NCBI RefSeq assembly: GCF_000215955.2
Contig: NZ_AFNV02000008.1
Coordinates: 62,001-126,000 of the forward strand
From: Salinisphaera shabanensis E1L3A
Lineage (GTDB): Bacteria > Pseudomonadota > Gammaproteobacteria > Nevskiales > Salinisphaeraceae
Length of the DNA: 64,000 nt
Direction of reading: 5' to 3'
Shown here: positions 24,993-35,298 of the stretch, one piece after another
Position numbering within the stretch: position 1 is the stretch's first letter
How the letters are laid out: every line of letters begins with the position of its first letter
Notes under the pieces: generated by a model
The model's input: the letters and a program-made list of their open reading frames with translations, nothing else
What the model was told of the DNA's origin: nothing
Databases searched by the model: none
Program-made: the position numbers and the translations under genes

Positions 24993-27086
24993 CTATTGCT
25001 GAGGCCGGGTTCTGATACGCGTTGAGCGGTTTAAAAAAGCCGAAAAGGCATCCGCGTCGACGGCCGGGCTGAACAGATATCCTTGCACCTGGTCGCAATG
25101 AAGCTCGGCGAGTGTGCTCAGCTGTGATTCGAGTTCCACGCCTTCGGCGACGACGTCGAGCTTGAGGGAGTGGGCAAGATCGATGATCGACCGCACGATC
25201 GCATTGCCATGATCGACGTTTTGGCCCAGGCGTGCGACGAAGGCGCGATCGATCTTGAGCTGGTCTATCGGCAGGTCCCGCAGGTACGACATGCTCGACA
25301 AGCCCGTGCCGAAGTCGTCGATCGATATACGAATGCCGAGGTTACGCAATGTGCCCAGCGTATCCAGGGCCTGTTCTATCTCCGGAACCGCAGCGGTTTC
25401 GGTGATCTCGCAGATCAGATCTCTTGCGGAAAGCTCGAATTCAGACAGCATCGAGGCGATGAAATCGGGCAGGTCGGGGTCACGAAGACAGCTGGCCGAC
25501 AGGTTGAACGCAATCGGCGGCACCAGCAGTCCCTTGCTGCGCCAGTCGCGCATGTCGGAACAAATAGCACGCAACATGCAGTTTTGTAGATCACTGATTT
25601 GGCGAGATCGTTCGGCGATGGCGATAAACCGATCCGGCGGGACGAAACCCTCGGTCGGGTGCTGCCAGCGCGCTAATGCTTCGGCGCCGACCAGTCGGCG
25701 TGTACGTACGTCGTACTTGGGTTGGTAATACGGCAGGATCTGCCCGCGATCGATCGCGTTACCTAGCTCGTTCTGAATCGTGACATCACGCTCTACGCGC
25801 TGGGCCAGCTCGGAGGTGAAGAACGCATATTGATCGCGGCCGGCCCGTTTGGCGCTGTACATCGCCATGTTGGATGCCGTAAGTAGGCCGGACGCGTCGT
25901 AGGCATCGATGGGGTAGCGGGCCACGCCAATGCTGCCCGAAAGACGTGTCTGCCCGTAGTCGATTTCTCGGATGAGCGCGAGCAAACGCTCGCAGGTCCG
26001 ATGTAACGTGCGGCTGCCGACATCGCCTGTCATCAAGATCAGGAACTCGTCGCCGCCGACACGAGCAACCGTATCGCTTGGCGGTGCGGATTGGCTCATG
26101 GCATGGGCCAGGCGCGTGAGCAGGGTATCGCCGGCGTCGTGCCCCAGGCTGTCATTGACCAGTTTGAAACGGTCCAGGCCGATATGTAGGAGTGCGACCC
26201 GCTGACGATCCGTGTGCGCTGACTCGATCGCCTGTTCCAGGCGTTCGCGCAGTAGTTGTCGATTGCCGAGGTTGGTGAGCGGGTCGTGACGGTTGGCGTG
26301 GTGCAGTTGCACATTGGCCATCTGAAGCGACTGCACAAGTTGTGCGGTTCGATTTTCCATGCGTCGATCCAGCGCGATGGCCACGAGCATGGTTGCGAGC
26401 AGAAGCAGGCTTGTATTGCAGATCAACAAGGCAAGCCAGCGCCAGTCCAGTTCGCTGGCGGCCGCGCTCGTGCTTGAGGCCGGGAAATCGGCAGCCTGCA
26501 TGCCCGTGTAATGCATACCGGCGACGCCGATACCCAGCAGCAGCGCGCCGGCAGACTTGCGCCCGAACTCGCTCAGCCCCCCGGATGTCGGCAAAGCGAA
26601 GCCGATGCGTAAAGCCCAGGCACAGGCCGCCAGCACGATGGCGATCGACACCGCGACCCACGCTCGGTCGTAGAGGACGGCCGGCGTAATATGCATGGCC
26701 GACATACCCAGGTAGTGCATGGTGACGATCGCACCGGCCAAGGACAGGCTGCCGCCGAGCAGCCGGGCCAGGGTCAACCGTTGATGGGCCAGCAGCGCCA
26801 GCGCCACGAGCGAACCCATGACACTCAAGAGCCAGGACAAGGCCGTCATGTCGGCTCGGAAGCCGATATCGATGGGTAGCTCGAAGGCAAGCATGCCAAT
26901 GAAGTGCATCGACCAGATGCCGGTTCCCATGGCAATAGCGCCGGCGGCGAGCCAGCCATAGAGCAAAACACCCTGCGTCGAGCGTATGCGGCCGACCAGA
27001 TCGAGCGCCGTATAGGAGGCCACGACCACGATCACAAGTGACGCCGCAACCAGTCGATCGTCGTAAGTCCCGATTAAAAAATCCAT
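24993..27086 (-). CDS. MHYT sensor with GGDEF and EAL domains (cyclic-di-GMP turnover)
   Basis: 697-residue inner-membrane protein. The seven-helix MHYT domain covers about residues 1-220 with MHFIGM, MHYLGM and MHYTGM motifs, thought to bind copper and sense gases. The GGDEF domain has an intact RVGGDEF, but the upstream inhibitory site lacks its Arg. The EAL domain is complete (GAEALARW, EITETAAV, IDDFGTGLSS, LKIDRAFV, VAEGVE). Both synthase and phosphodiesterase activities are possible. I start at ATG 27086 (MDFLIGTYDD), which fits the family and has a G-rich ribosome binding site; a start at 27113 is possible. Confidence 0.93.
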   Translation of the reverse strand: MDFLIGTYDDRLVAASLVIVVVASYTALDLVGRIRSTQGVLLYGWLAAGAIAMGTGIWSMHFIGMLAFELPIDIGFRADMTALSWLLSVMGSLVALALLAHQRLTLARLLGGSLSLAGAIVTMHYLGMSAMHITPAVLYDRAWVAVSIAIVLAACAWALRIGFALPTSGGLSEFGRKSAGALLLGIGVAGMHYTGMQAADFPASSTSAAASELDWRWLALLICNTSLLLLATMLVAIALDRRMENRTAQLVQSLQMANVQLHHANRHDPLTNLGNRQLLRERLEQAIESAHTDRQRVALLHIGLDRFKLVNDSLGHDAGDTLLTRLAHAMSQSAPPSDTVARVGGDEFLILMTGDVGSRTLHRTCERLLALIREIDYGQTRLSGSIGVARYPIDAYDASGLLTASNMAMYSAKRAGRDQYAFFTSELAQRVERDVTIQNELGNAIDRGQILPYYQPKYDVRTRRLVGAEALARWQHPTEGFVPPDRFIAIAERSRQISDLQNCMLRAICSDMRDWRSKGLLVPPIAFNLSASCLRDPDLPDFIASMLSEFELSARDLICEITETAAVPEIEQALDTLGTLRNLGIRISIDDFGTGLSSMSYLRDLPIDQLKIDRAFVARLGQNVDHGNAIVRSIIDLAHSLKLDVVAEGVELESQLSTLAELHCDQVQGYLFSPAVDADAFSAFLNRSTRIRTRPQQ

Positions 27087-27203
27087 CCCCGCCCCCACAG
27101 CGCGTCGCAACATTTGTCTGGGCTGTCTTCCGGTTCGTGCGGCTGCGACTCATCCGTTTATAGGGAGTACGACTTTTTTTGTCTACAACGCATTGGAATC
27201 GAG

Positions 27204-27223
27204 CCCGGTGCGGACGCACCGGG
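27204..27223 (-). terminator. Perfect hairpin downstream of the crotonase gene
   Basis: CCCGGTGC pairs with GCACCGGG. On the crotonase strand no T-run follows, so it may be a weak terminator or a 3' stabilising hairpin. Confidence 0.4.
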
Positions 27224-27268
27224 TCTTTCGCTTGGCTTATCGGCTACGACCACGTTTGCGCTCTGGAT

Positions 27269-28129
27269 TCATTCGAACGGCGGCTCATGCTGCCAATCGA
27301 AAAAATCCGGCATATCAGTCGATACACGGTTGGGGAACTTCGCCGGGCGCTTTTCCAGGAATGAAGAAACCCCTTCCTTGGCGTCGTCCGAGCGACCGCG
27401 GGCGCGAATGGCCTGGCTATCGATACGGTGGGCATCCATCGGATGGCCTTCGGCGTGCATGCGCCATAGCAGCTGGCGTGTCATCGCAATCGATACCGGC
27501 GCGCTTTCGTCGGTGAGTTCATGGGCGAGCGCTACGGCAGCACCATAGAGATCGTCGGGTGCATGCAGCGAACGCACGAGGCCTCGCTCATGTGCTTCGG
27601 TGGCGGGGAAAACGCGGCCGGAGTAACACCATTCCAGGGCGGTCGAAAGCCCGACTGTGCGCGTGAGAAACCACGACGAGGCGGCTTCGAGTGTGATGCC
27701 GCGGCGCGCAAACACAAAGCCGAACTTTGCGTTGTCGGCGGCGATACGGATGTCCATGGGCAGCTGCATTGTCGCACCGATGCCGACGGCGGCGCCGTTG
27801 ATTGCGCCGATCACGGGTTTGAGGCTGCGAAAGATACGCAGGGTCACCTGCCCGCCGCCGTCGCGCCGGCCGTCCACGCCCTTGCGTTTGTCGTAGTCGA
27901 AGGTATCGCCGCCCGACGACAGGTCGGCGCCTGCACAAAAGGCGCGGCCCCGCCCGGTGACAATCACGGCGCGCACGTCGTCGTTGGCGTCGGTGTGATC
28001 GAAGGCCGCGATCATTTCGTCTTTCATCTGCGGCGTGAATGCGTTCATTTTCTCGGGCCGATCCAGCCAGAGGGTGGCGATTCCGTCTTCGATGTCGAGT
28101 GAAATCGTGGTGAAATCCAAAGAGCTCAT
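27269..28129 (-). CDS. Enoyl-CoA hydratase/isomerase (crotonase) family protein
   Basis: 286 residues with the crotonase fold: LDRPEKMNAFTPQM, the oxyanion-hole segments GRAFCAGADL and INGAAVGIGATM, and FVFARRGITLEAASSW. In hydratases the last segment usually carries one catalytic Glu; here a Glu sits at TLEA. The second Glu, in GLSTALEW, is shifted, so isomerase or another activity is possible. It is divergent from the thioesterase at 28331. Confidence 0.88.
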   Translation of the reverse strand: MSSLDFTTISLDIEDGIATLWLDRPEKMNAFTPQMKDEMIAAFDHTDANDDVRAVIVTGRGRAFCAGADLSSGGDTFDYDKRKGVDGRRDGGGQVTLRIFRSLKPVIGAINGAAVGIGATMQLPMDIRIAADNAKFGFVFARRGITLEAASSWFLTRTVGLSTALEWCYSGRVFPATEAHERGLVRSLHAPDDLYGAAVALAHELTDESAPVSIAMTRQLLWRMHAEGHPMDAHRIDSQAIRARGRSDDAKEGVSSFLEKRPAKFPNRVSTDMPDFFDWQHEPPFE

Positions 28130-28330
28130 GGGCTATCAGCCTCCTTTTTATACGCTTGTTCTACCGGTAAGCGGCGGTGTCGGCATCATCGCATCGCCAC
28201 GGCCTAGAGCCCATGCCGGTTAATGGAAAAATCGCGATATTGCGCGAGCACGACATGCAAGCGGTGTCGTTGTCGGGTGATAATCACGGGTTTTCAAGCG
28301 CTGAAACGGCTCGGCACCAAGGAATCGATC

Positions 28331-29239
28331 GTGAAATTGCAATCCTGGCAAAGCGACCCTGAGCGCTACGATTTCCGCCATACGCTTGTGCCGCAATACA
28401 GCCATATGGATACCATTCGCCACGTCAATAACGTTGCGGCGCATGGTATGCATCTCGAGGTCCGGGTGCGTCATCAACTGGCGGTGCTTGGCCAGGAGAG
28501 CCTCTTCTCGGACGACGTGTTGCTGCGCCCGCAACGCACGGTTACGCATTTTCTGCGTGAAACCCATTTTCCGCACGATGTACTGTGTACAGCGCGTCTC
28601 ATCGCCGTCGAGCGCGACGGGTATCACGTGGCTACGGCTTTGTTTCAGCAGGGTGAATGCGTTGGCGTACAGCAGGCTTGGATTGGGGCATGGGAACGTG
28701 ATGGCTGGCGGGCGCTGCCGCCTGCGACTTACGACGCGCTCGTAGCGCCGCTCTCGGCTACGCCGGCAACGATAGACGACTGGCCTGAGAAGCCGCTGAC
28801 GCAGGTCGATATGAGCGACTATCCGGTGGCCGCCGAAATTTCCGGTCGCTATGCCGATCTCGATCCGGATGTCGTGATCGGCGAACTCGCCATATCGCGT
28901 TTCGCCGAGCAATCCCGAGCCGGCACGCTCAAGCCGATTCGTAACGACCCTGCGCTGGGCCTGCTGGTGGCGAGTGTCGATCTGAGCTATCACCACTGGC
29001 GCCGTGGGGCGGCGGCTGCGCAGGTCACCTGCGGCGTTGAGCGAATCGGCAACAGCTCGTTTGCGCTGGCTGGAGCCGTCGCCGTAGATTCGGTGCGTCT
29101 GGCCAGCGTGCGCAGCACGATGGTGCTGATCGATCGTGCGCAGCGCCGACCGACACCGATCGACGCGCCGCTGCGGCGAGCGATGGGACCTTTATCCATC
29201 GATACGCACGCGGTTCAAGCGTGTATGGGCGAATCGTGA
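28331..29239 (+). CDS. Double-hotdog acyl-CoA thioesterase-like protein
   Basis: 302 residues made of two 4HBT-type hotdog units. YSHMDTIRHVNNVAAHGMHL lies near residue 20, and a second, partly degenerate copy, YADLDPDVVIGELAISRFAE, lies near 177. The GTG at 28331, preceded by AAGGAA, is the best start; longer reading gives a Cys/Arg-rich N-terminus unlike the family. It probably hydrolyses an acyl-CoA, perhaps linked to the divergent crotonase gene. Confidence 0.75.
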   Translation: MKLQSWQSDPERYDFRHTLVPQYSHMDTIRHVNNVAAHGMHLEVRVRHQLAVLGQESLFSDDVLLRPQRTVTHFLRETHFPHDVLCTARLIAVERDGYHVATALFQQGECVGVQQAWIGAWERDGWRALPPATYDALVAPLSATPATIDDWPEKPLTQVDMSDYPVAAEISGRYADLDPDVVIGELAISRFAEQSRAGTLKPIRNDPALGLLVASVDLSYHHWRRGAAAAQVTCGVERIGNSSFALAGAVAVDSVRLASVRSTMVLIDRAQRRPTPIDAPLRRAMGPLSIDTHAVQACMGES

Positions 29240-29552
29240 ACGACAGCGTGGCCCGTTTCAGCAGCACGCCGCACGGCCTGCCTCGCAGGAGTCGGGCGGC
29301 TTCTGCTAATATCCGCGCGCTCGGCGCGCCGGCCTCGGTGCCATATCGTATTCAGGTTGGCCGACCCGACCGAGCATAGCCGCGCCAACGCATTCGCGAT
29401 TGTCAGCTCGTGCGCCCACGGTTGCTGGCTCGGCGCTTGCTTACCCGAGAAGAAGACATACGCCCGGCGCTGTTAGATCCAGCGCAACGACACCGTCGCC
29501 GCGCCACACGGCCGTGCGGGCGCGCCGTGTCGTCACGCCAGCACGAGACACG
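29240..29552. other. Gene-free stretch upstream of the SulP transporter
   Basis: Contains an Arg-rich in-frame extension of the SulP reading frame that does not resemble the family. I see no clear promoter or RNA gene here. Confidence 0.5.
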
Positions 29553-31040
29553 ATGATTCAATCGATACGACAAACCTGGTTTTCCAACATTCGCGCCGAC
29601 GTGCTCGCCGGTACGGTGGTCGCCCTGGCGTTGATCCCAGAGGCGATTGCCTTTTCCATCATCGCCGGGGTCGATCCGAAGGTCGGCCTCTATGCCTCCT
29701 TCTGTATCTGCGTGGTGATTGCGTTCGCCGGCGGGCGCCCGGGCATGGTGTCGGCGGCCACGGGGGCGATGGCGCTGCTCATGACCACGCTGGTGGCTGA
29801 GCACGGCCTGCAGTATCTGCTGGCGGCGACCCTGCTTACCGGCGTGCTGCAGATTGTTGCTGGCGTACTACGCTTGGGCGAGCTGATGCGGTTCGTGTCT
29901 CGCTCCGTAGTCACGGGCTTCGTCAACGCACTGGCCATTCTCATCTTTATGGCGCAGCTGCCGGAGCTGACCGGCGTGACCTGGCATGTGTATGCCATGA
30001 CCGCGGCCGGTCTGGGCATCATCTATCTGTTTCCCTACGTGCCGGTCATCGGGCGCATGCTGCCGTCGCCGCTGATCTGCATTCTCGTGCTCACCGGCGT
30101 GTACATGGCCAGCGATCTGGGTATCAACACGGTCGGCGACATGGGTGAGCTGCCGGATACGTTGCCGGTCTTCCTGTGGCCCGACGTGCCGCTGAATATG
30201 GAAACGTTCTGGATCATCCTGCCGTATTCGATCATGTTGACCGTGGTCGGCCTGATGGAATCGATGATGACGGCCACGATCGTGGACGATCTCACCGATA
30301 CCGGCAGCGACAAGAACCGCGAATGTCGCGGCCAGGGCATCGCCAACATCGGCGCCGGCCTGCTGGGCGGCATGGCCGGTTGCGGCATGATTGGCCAGTC
30401 GGTGATCAACATCAAATCCGGCGGGCGGACCCGTCTGTCCACGCTCACCGCCGGCATCGTGTTGCTCGTCATGGTGGTGTTTCTTTCCGACTGGGTGTCG
30501 CTCATTCCCATGGCCGCACTCGTGGCGGTGATGATCATGGTCTCGATCGGCACTTTCAGCTGGGAGTCGCTGCGGGACATGCGCAAGCACCCGATGAGCA
30601 CGAATGTGGTGATGGTTACGGTGGTCGTCGTCGTGGTGGCGACCCACAACCTGGCGATTGGCGTGTTCGTGGGCGTGCTGCTGTCGTCGCTGTTCTTTGC
30701 CAACAAGGTCGGCCGGCTGCTTTATATCGGCAGTACCGAAACTGACGATGGGCGGTCGCGCGAATATGAAGTGGTCGGGCAGGTATTTTTCACCTCGGCC
30801 GAGCAATTCGTGGCCGGCTTCGATTTCAAGGAAGCGCTCGATCATGTGCGTATCGACCTGCGGCGCGCGCACTTCTGGGATATCACCGCGGTCGGCGCGC
30901 TCGACAAGGTCGTACTGAAATTCCGGCGCGAAGGCGCCGAGGTCGATGTGGTGGGGCTTAACGAGGCCAGTGCCACGCTGGTCGATCGTATTGCTGTGCA
31001 CGACAAACCCGACGCTGAGAAACTGCTCGGCGGCCATTAG
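29553..31040 (+). CDS. SulP-family anion transporter with STAS domain
   Basis: 495-residue inner-membrane protein. [21 protein letters not shown] is quoted in two parts as [11 protein letters not shown] and [10 protein letters not shown], the SulP N-terminal signature. There are about ten to twelve helices, a charged EC-rich loop around residue 250, and a C-terminal STAS domain (about 405-495). Family members carry sulfate, bicarbonate or dicarboxylates. It is followed 26 bases later by a tandem UspA protein, a common pairing in which the Usp may regulate the transporter. Confidence 0.93.
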   Translation: MIQSIRQTWFSNIRADVLAGTVVALALIPEAIAFSIIAGVDPKVGLYASFCICVVIAFAGGRPGMVSAATGAMALLMTTLVAEHGLQYLLAATLLTGVLQIVAGVLRLGELMRFVSRSVVTGFVNALAILIFMAQLPELTGVTWHVYAMTAAGLGIIYLFPYVPVIGRMLPSPLICILVLTGVYMASDLGINTVGDMGELPDTLPVFLWPDVPLNMETFWIILPYSIMLTVVGLMESMMTATIVDDLTDTGSDKNRECRGQGIANIGAGLLGGMAGCGMIGQSVINIKSGGRTRLSTLTAGIVLLVMVVFLSDWVSLIPMAALVAVMIMVSIGTFSWESLRDMRKHPMSTNVVMVTVVVVVVATHNLAIGVFVGVLLSSLFFANKVGRLLYIGSTETDDGRSREYEVVGQVFFTSAEQFVAGFDFKEALDHVRIDLRRAHFWDITAVGALDKVVLKFRREGAEVDVVGLNEASATLVDRIAVHDKPDAEKLLGGH

Positions 31041-31066
31041 CACCCACAAGAAATCGAGGAGATGTC

Positions 31067-31924
31067 ATGAGCGAGCGCCACGTCACCGCATGTATTGACG
31101 GTTCGGCTTATTCGCCCGCGGTGTGCGACGCAGCCGCCTGGGCCAGTCTGCGCCTGGGTATCGGGCTGACTTTCGTGCACGTCATCGACAAGGCCGGCCG
31201 AGTTGCCGAGTCCGATGTGAGCGGCCAGATCGGCCTGGGTTCGCGCGAACATCTGCTGGCCGAGTTGGCCCAGCTCGATGAACAGCGTGCCCGCCTGGAA
31301 CGCGAGCAGGGCCGGCTCATGCTCGAAGCCGCCTGTGAGCGCGCTGCTGCGGACGGCGTTGCCAATGCCGCATCACGCCAGCGCCATGGCGCGCTCGCCG
31401 AAACTCTGGTCGAACTCGAGGGTGCGACACGCCTGCTCGTGATCGGCAAACGCGGCGAGACGGCAGACACGGCGCACGAGCATCTCGGCTCGAATCTCGA
31501 GCGCGTGATTCGTTCGTTGCATTGCCCGATGCTGATCACGCCGCCCGGCTTTACCGCGCCCAAGCGGATTGTCGTCGCGTTTGATGGCAGTCGGACCTCG
31601 AAGGCGATGATCGAACGTATTGCTGCCAGTCCGCTGTTTGCCGATGTGGTGTGCCATCTGGTCTTTGTCGGTGAGGCCAGCGACGAATGCCGAAAGAAAC
31701 TGGACGACGCCAAGGCTGCGCTCGACCGTGTGTGTGCCCAAGTGACCATCGCCGTCCTCGACGGGGAAGTGGAAGCCAGTCTGCGAGCCTATGAGCAGTC
31801 CAACGATATCGACATGCTGGTTATGGGCGCCTATGGCCATTCGCGTATTCGGCATCTTCTGGTTGGCAGTACGACCACCGAGATGATTCGCCGCGCGACG
31901 CTGCCGGTGCTGATTCTGCGCTAG
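31067..31924 (+). CDS. Tandem universal stress protein (two UspA domains)
   Basis: 285 residues in two halves. The first (about 1-155) has ITACIDGSAYSP-like ATP-pocket features written here as VTACIDGSAYSPAVC. The second (about 163-285) has RIVVAFDGSRTSKAMIE and the nucleotide motif GAYGHSRIRHLLVGSTT near the C-terminus. It shares a transcript with SulP and is closed by a strong terminator. Confidence 0.92.
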   Translation: MSERHVTACIDGSAYSPAVCDAAAWASLRLGIGLTFVHVIDKAGRVAESDVSGQIGLGSREHLLAELAQLDEQRARLEREQGRLMLEAACERAAADGVANAASRQRHGALAETLVELEGATRLLVIGKRGETADTAHEHLGSNLERVIRSLHCPMLITPPGFTAPKRIVVAFDGSRTSKAMIERIAASPLFADVVCHLVFVGEASDECRKKLDDAKAALDRVCAQVTIAVLDGEVEASLRAYEQSNDIDMLVMGAYGHSRIRHLLVGSTTTEMIRRATLPVLILR

Positions 31925-31950
31925 CGTGCGTTAGCCGCAGGCAAGAAAAA

Positions 31951-31978
31951 GGGGCGATTTATCGCCCCTTTTTTATTT
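31951..31978. terminator. Bidirectional Rho-independent terminator
   Basis: GGGGCGAT (31951-31958) pairs with ATCGCCCC (31961-31968), with a T-run on the plus side and an A-run before the stem that serves the minus strand. It ends the Usp gene and the convergent alcohol dehydrogenase gene. Confidence 0.9.
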
Positions 31979-32016
31979 AAGCCGCAAGGCTGTGCTGCTG
32001 TGTCACGTAGCCTTTA

Positions 32017-33180
32017 TCACGGCGTCATCACCACCTTGATGCAACCGTCCTGTTTGGCATTGAAATTGGCATAGGCCTCCGGCGCTTCGGTGAGACCGTA
32101 GCGATGCGTGATGATGAAGGACGGATCGATCAGGCCTTGTTCCACAGTGTTCAGCAGCGGCTTGAGATAACCCTGCATATGGGTTTGCCCACCTTTGACC
32201 GATAGCGACTTGTTCATCAGCGCGTTGATCGCGAAGCCGTCGACTTTATCGGTATAGACGCCGGGTAGGGACAGCCGCCCGCCCTTGCGAACGGACATGA
32301 TCATTTCGTTGATCGCATGCGGGTGGTTGTCTTCGGTGGAATCCGCGGTGCGGCGTACCGCCTCTGGATCACCCTGACCGTGGGCCTCAGCGCCGACACA
32401 GTCGATGCCGCAATCCGGGCCGCGCCCACCGGTCATGTCCAGCAGCTTGCTGTAGACGTCTTCTTCTTCGAAGTTGATCACCTCGGCGCCGGCTTTTTCA
32501 CTGGCCAGCTTCAGGCGCTCGGGTACGCGATCGATCGCGATCACGCGGCCCGCGCCCATCATCCAGGCGCTGCGAATCGCGAACTGGCCGACCGGGCCGC
32601 AGCCCCAGATGGCGACCGTGTCGCCGGCTTCCATGTCGCACTGGTCGACCGCCTGATAGCCGGTCGGGTAGATGTCCGACAGGAACAGCAGTTGGTCGTC
32701 ACGCAGGTCGGACTCGACCTTGATCGGGCCGATATCGGCATAGGGCACACGCACGTATTCGGCCTGGCCGCCGGGAATGCCGCCCAGCAGGTGCGAGTAG
32801 CCGAACAGCGCTGCCGGCGAATGCCCCATTACTTCGGCCGCCTGATCGGCGTTCGGGTTGGAGTTGTCGCACAGCGAATACAGATGCTTGTTGCAGAAAA
32901 AGCAGCTGCCACAAGAAATGGTGAAAGGTACGACCACGCGGTCGCCTTTCTTCAGGTTGTTCACGGCCGAGCCGGTTTCCACAACCTCGCCCATGAACTC
33001 GTGGCCGAGAACGTCACCTTCCTGCATGCCGGCCATCAGACCGTTGTAGAGATGCAGATCGGAACCACAGATCGCAGTGGCGGTAATCTTGATGATCGCG
33101 TCGCGATCCTGCTGGATTTTCGGATCGTCGACGTTGTCGACGCGGACGTCGTGGGTACCGTGCCAGGTCAGTGCTTTCAT
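32017..33180 (-). CDS. Zinc-dependent alcohol dehydrogenase (formaldehyde-dehydrogenase-like MDR)
   Basis: 387-residue medium-chain dehydrogenase. The catalytic zinc site is [10 protein letters not shown] with [10 protein letters not shown]. The structural zinc cysteines are [15 protein letters not shown], and the NAD fold is [14 protein letters not shown]. The long C-terminal region with an Asp/His-rich insert near 270-290 recalls glutathione-independent formaldehyde dehydrogenases and related enzymes. Starting at ATG 33180 gives the normal N-terminus MKALTWHG. The adjacent Gfa-type gene supports a role in formaldehyde or short aldehyde metabolism. Confidence 0.88.
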   Translation of the reverse strand: MKALTWHGTHDVRVDNVDDPKIQQDRDAIIKITATAICGSDLHLYNGLMAGMQEGDVLGHEFMGEVVETGSAVNNLKKGDRVVVPFTISCGSCFFCNKHLYSLCDNSNPNADQAAEVMGHSPAALFGYSHLLGGIPGGQAEYVRVPYADIGPIKVESDLRDDQLLFLSDIYPTGYQAVDQCDMEAGDTVAIWGCGPVGQFAIRSAWMMGAGRVIAIDRVPERLKLASEKAGAEVINFEEEDVYSKLLDMTGGRGPDCGIDCVGAEAHGQGDPEAVRRTADSTEDNHPHAINEMIMSVRKGGRLSLPGVYTDKVDGFAINALMNKSLSVKGGQTHMQGYLKPLLNTVEQGLIDPSFIITHRYGLTEAPEAYANFNAKQDGCIKVVMTP

Positions 33181-33317
33181 GATGCGCTCGTTAGTTTCTC
33201 GAAACTGCAGGCATTCATCGTACACGCGGCGACTAGGGTCGGGAATGCGGATAGTCACTGAACTGCCGGAAGTAAAAGACTTTTGCGCGTTCGGCAGTAG
33301 TGCGCGCCGGGCGATAC

Positions 33318-33345
33318 CGCCGGCCCGCATGAACGCGGGCCGGCG
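33318..33345 (-). terminator. Strong hairpin between the Gfa-type gene and the alcohol dehydrogenase gene
   Basis: CGCCGGCCCGC (33318-33328) pairs perfectly with GCGGGCCGGCG (33335-33345). On the minus strand it lies ten bases after the Gfa-type stop. There is no T-run, so termination may be partial. Confidence 0.45.
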
Positions 33346-33354
33346 ATCGGTTTG

Positions 33355-33921
33355 CTAGAGCACGCCTTTTTGTTTCGCGGTATGGGTGGCGATCACATCC
33401 ATGAGCGTGGGTGATAGGCAGTCGTACGGTTCGAGGCCCTGGTCGTGCAGATGGCGCCGGATTTCGCCCATCTTGTTCGGATCGGTACCGGCTTCGATAA
33501 TCGACGATACGAATGCCGCGAACTGCGGCGGTTCCCAGCCGTCCTCATCGGACAGTTCGGTATGGATGAAGTCGAGACCGTAGAACGGGTGCTTGCTGTC
33601 TTCGATATGCCCGTACATGTGGGCGCCACAATCCGTACAGGCGTGGCGCTTGATGGCCGCGTCTTCGTTGACGACCTTGAGTTTTTTCTCGTTCTCGCTG
33701 ACCTTGACGCTGTCGCTGGGTACGACCGCAATCTGGGCAAACGTCGCACCTTCGGGTTTCCAACACATCGTGCAACCGCAGACATGGTTATGCGCACACT
33801 GCGATGAAACCTTGACTTGCACCGGATCGCTGCTGCACTTGCATTTCAGCGTGCCGCCGGAAAAATTGTCGGCGGCGGGCTTTATGCCTTTGTCCACGCT
33901 GGGATGTATCGTGATGCTCAT
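33355..33921 (-). CDS. gfa: Glutathione-dependent formaldehyde-activating enzyme (Gfa family)
   Basis: 188 residues with paired zinc-binding cysteines: [28 protein letters not shown] and [12 protein letters not shown]. This is the S-(hydroxymethyl)glutathione synthase family that speeds formation of the glutathione-formaldehyde adduct. It precedes a zinc alcohol dehydrogenase, a usual formaldehyde-removal pair, and lies near machinery for PQQ-dependent alcohol oxidation, which makes aldehydes. Confidence 0.9.
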   Translation of the reverse strand: MSITIHPSVDKGIKPAADNFSGGTLKCKCSSDPVQVKVSSQCAHNHVCGCTMCWKPEGATFAQIAVVPSDSVKVSENEKKLKVVNEDAAIKRHACTDCGAHMYGHIEDSKHPFYGLDFIHTELSDEDGWEPPQFAAFVSSIIEAGTDPNKMGEIRRHLHDQGLEPYDCLSPTLMDVIATHTAKQKGVL

Positions 33922-34113
33922 GAATATTCCTCGTCTCGCAATGAATTCGAATTCGTTAATGGGCGTATTGCCTGTTATTGACCGGCGCGTACGCCGGTTT
34001 GCGATTCACACTACGCCGCTGGTCGATCAGGTCAAATACGACGTAAGCCGGGTGCTGTCTTTGCTTGCACCGGGTGAGGCGAGTGCCGGCAGGCGGCGGG
34101 GCGAGCGATAGAG

Positions 34114-35298
34114 ATGGCGCACACGCCCTTGTTTTTGCTTGTTGCGACCTGGCTGTTGGCCGGGTTGTTGTTCGAGGCCGTGGTCTGTGCCCGCCAGTGG
34201 CGGCATCTCGCCGGCGACGCGCCGGGTACGGGGTCGCGCAGCCGTTACGGCCAGCAGCGTGCGCTGTTTCAGTGGCTGGCCGGCGTCGAACGTATCGTAC
34301 GTGTGGTCCTGTGGCTTGCGACCGGTGCGCTTGGTGCTCTGTATGCAAGCGTCGAGGCCTATGGCGAAGCGGGTGCGCTGGTGTTCGTGGCCGTCTTCGC
34401 TATCGCCGATCAGCTGCTGTGCGAGGTACGTGCCTGGGCGCGCTGGTGGTTTGCCGAGCGTGCGGGCGGCATGTCGCGAAGTGGTATGGCCACCGTAGCC
34501 CTCGATAGCGGCCGCCGAGTCGCCCTCAACACCGTCATCGCGACGCTGGCGGCTGCATGGGTACTCTGGCCGTTTTCGTTCTGGGCATTCGGCTGGGCCT
34601 GGCCGATAAGCGGCGGGCTGTTGATTGCGGGGGCTGCGCTGTTGTTCTGGGCGCGCCCGAATCTGATCGCGCCGCTGTTCGAACGCTTCAAGCCGCTCGA
34701 GGCCGGCGAATTACGCCAACGCCTCGAGGCCATGATGCAGCGCTGTGGCACGCATCTGGAGCAGGTGCTGGTTGTCGATACCTCGCGTCGTTCACGTGTT
34801 GCCAATGCGTATTTCACGGGCCTGGGGCGCAGTAAACGGGTGGTGCTCTCGGATACGCTGATCGCGCAGTTGTCGGCCGCCGAACTGGAAGCCGTGATGG
34901 CCCACGAGCTGGGTCATTACCGCTGTGGTCATCTGCAGCGCTTCTACGCCAGCCAGGCTGCGTTGTTGTTCGGCGCTTATCTGGCGCTCGGAGCTGTCGC
35001 GGCGATGATGAATCTGTCGCCAGCGCCGGCTGAACTTGTGGTTGCAGCATATTTGCTTCTGCCTGCGCTCGGCTGGCCGCTGCAGTTTTGGCAGTCGGCC
35101 CGTCGGCGGCGCTATGAATACGAAGCCGATGCCTATGCAGCCGAACATGCTGATGCCGCAGCGCTGATCTCGGCTTTGGAGAAACTGCTCGCCAACAACC
35201 TGACCGCGCCGACCATGGATCGCTGGTACGCCGCGCTGTTTGCGACCCATCCGCCGGGCGCGTCGCGTCTGGCACGGCTGCATGCGATCGATGGCTGA
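34114..35298 (+). CDS. M48-family membrane metalloprotease
   Basis: 394 residues with several membrane helices and the zinc motif HELGHYRCGH near residue 267. The third ligand Glu is in YEYEADAYAAEH about 75 residues later. The layout resembles Ste24/CAAX protease 1-type M48 enzymes with N-terminal helices before the catalytic part. Its last codons overlap the start of the SoxYZ-like carrier gene by eight bases, an unexpected coupling between a protease and a redox relay protein. Confidence 0.9.
   Translation: MAHTPLFLLVATWLLAGLLFEAVVCARQWRHLAGDAPGTGSRSRYGQQRALFQWLAGVERIVRVVLWLATGALGALYASVEAYGEAGALVFVAVFAIADQLLCEVRAWARWWFAERAGGMSRSGMATVALDSGRRVALNTVIATLAAAWVLWPFSFWAFGWAWPISGGLLIAGAALLFWARPNLIAPLFERFKPLEAGELRQRLEAMMQRCGTHLEQVLVVDTSRRSRVANAYFTGLGRSKRVVLSDTLIAQLSAAELEAVMAHELGHYRCGHLQRFYASQAALLFGAYLALGAVAAMMNLSPAPAELVVAAYLLLPALGWPLQFWQSARRRRYEYEADAYAAEHADAAALISALEKLLANNLTAPTMDRWYAALFATHPPGASRLARLHAIDG

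Noticed and set aside
24993-25728. Plus-strand frames opposite the EAL domain
   Set aside because: They are antisense shadows of a strongly conserved domain and have no start signals.
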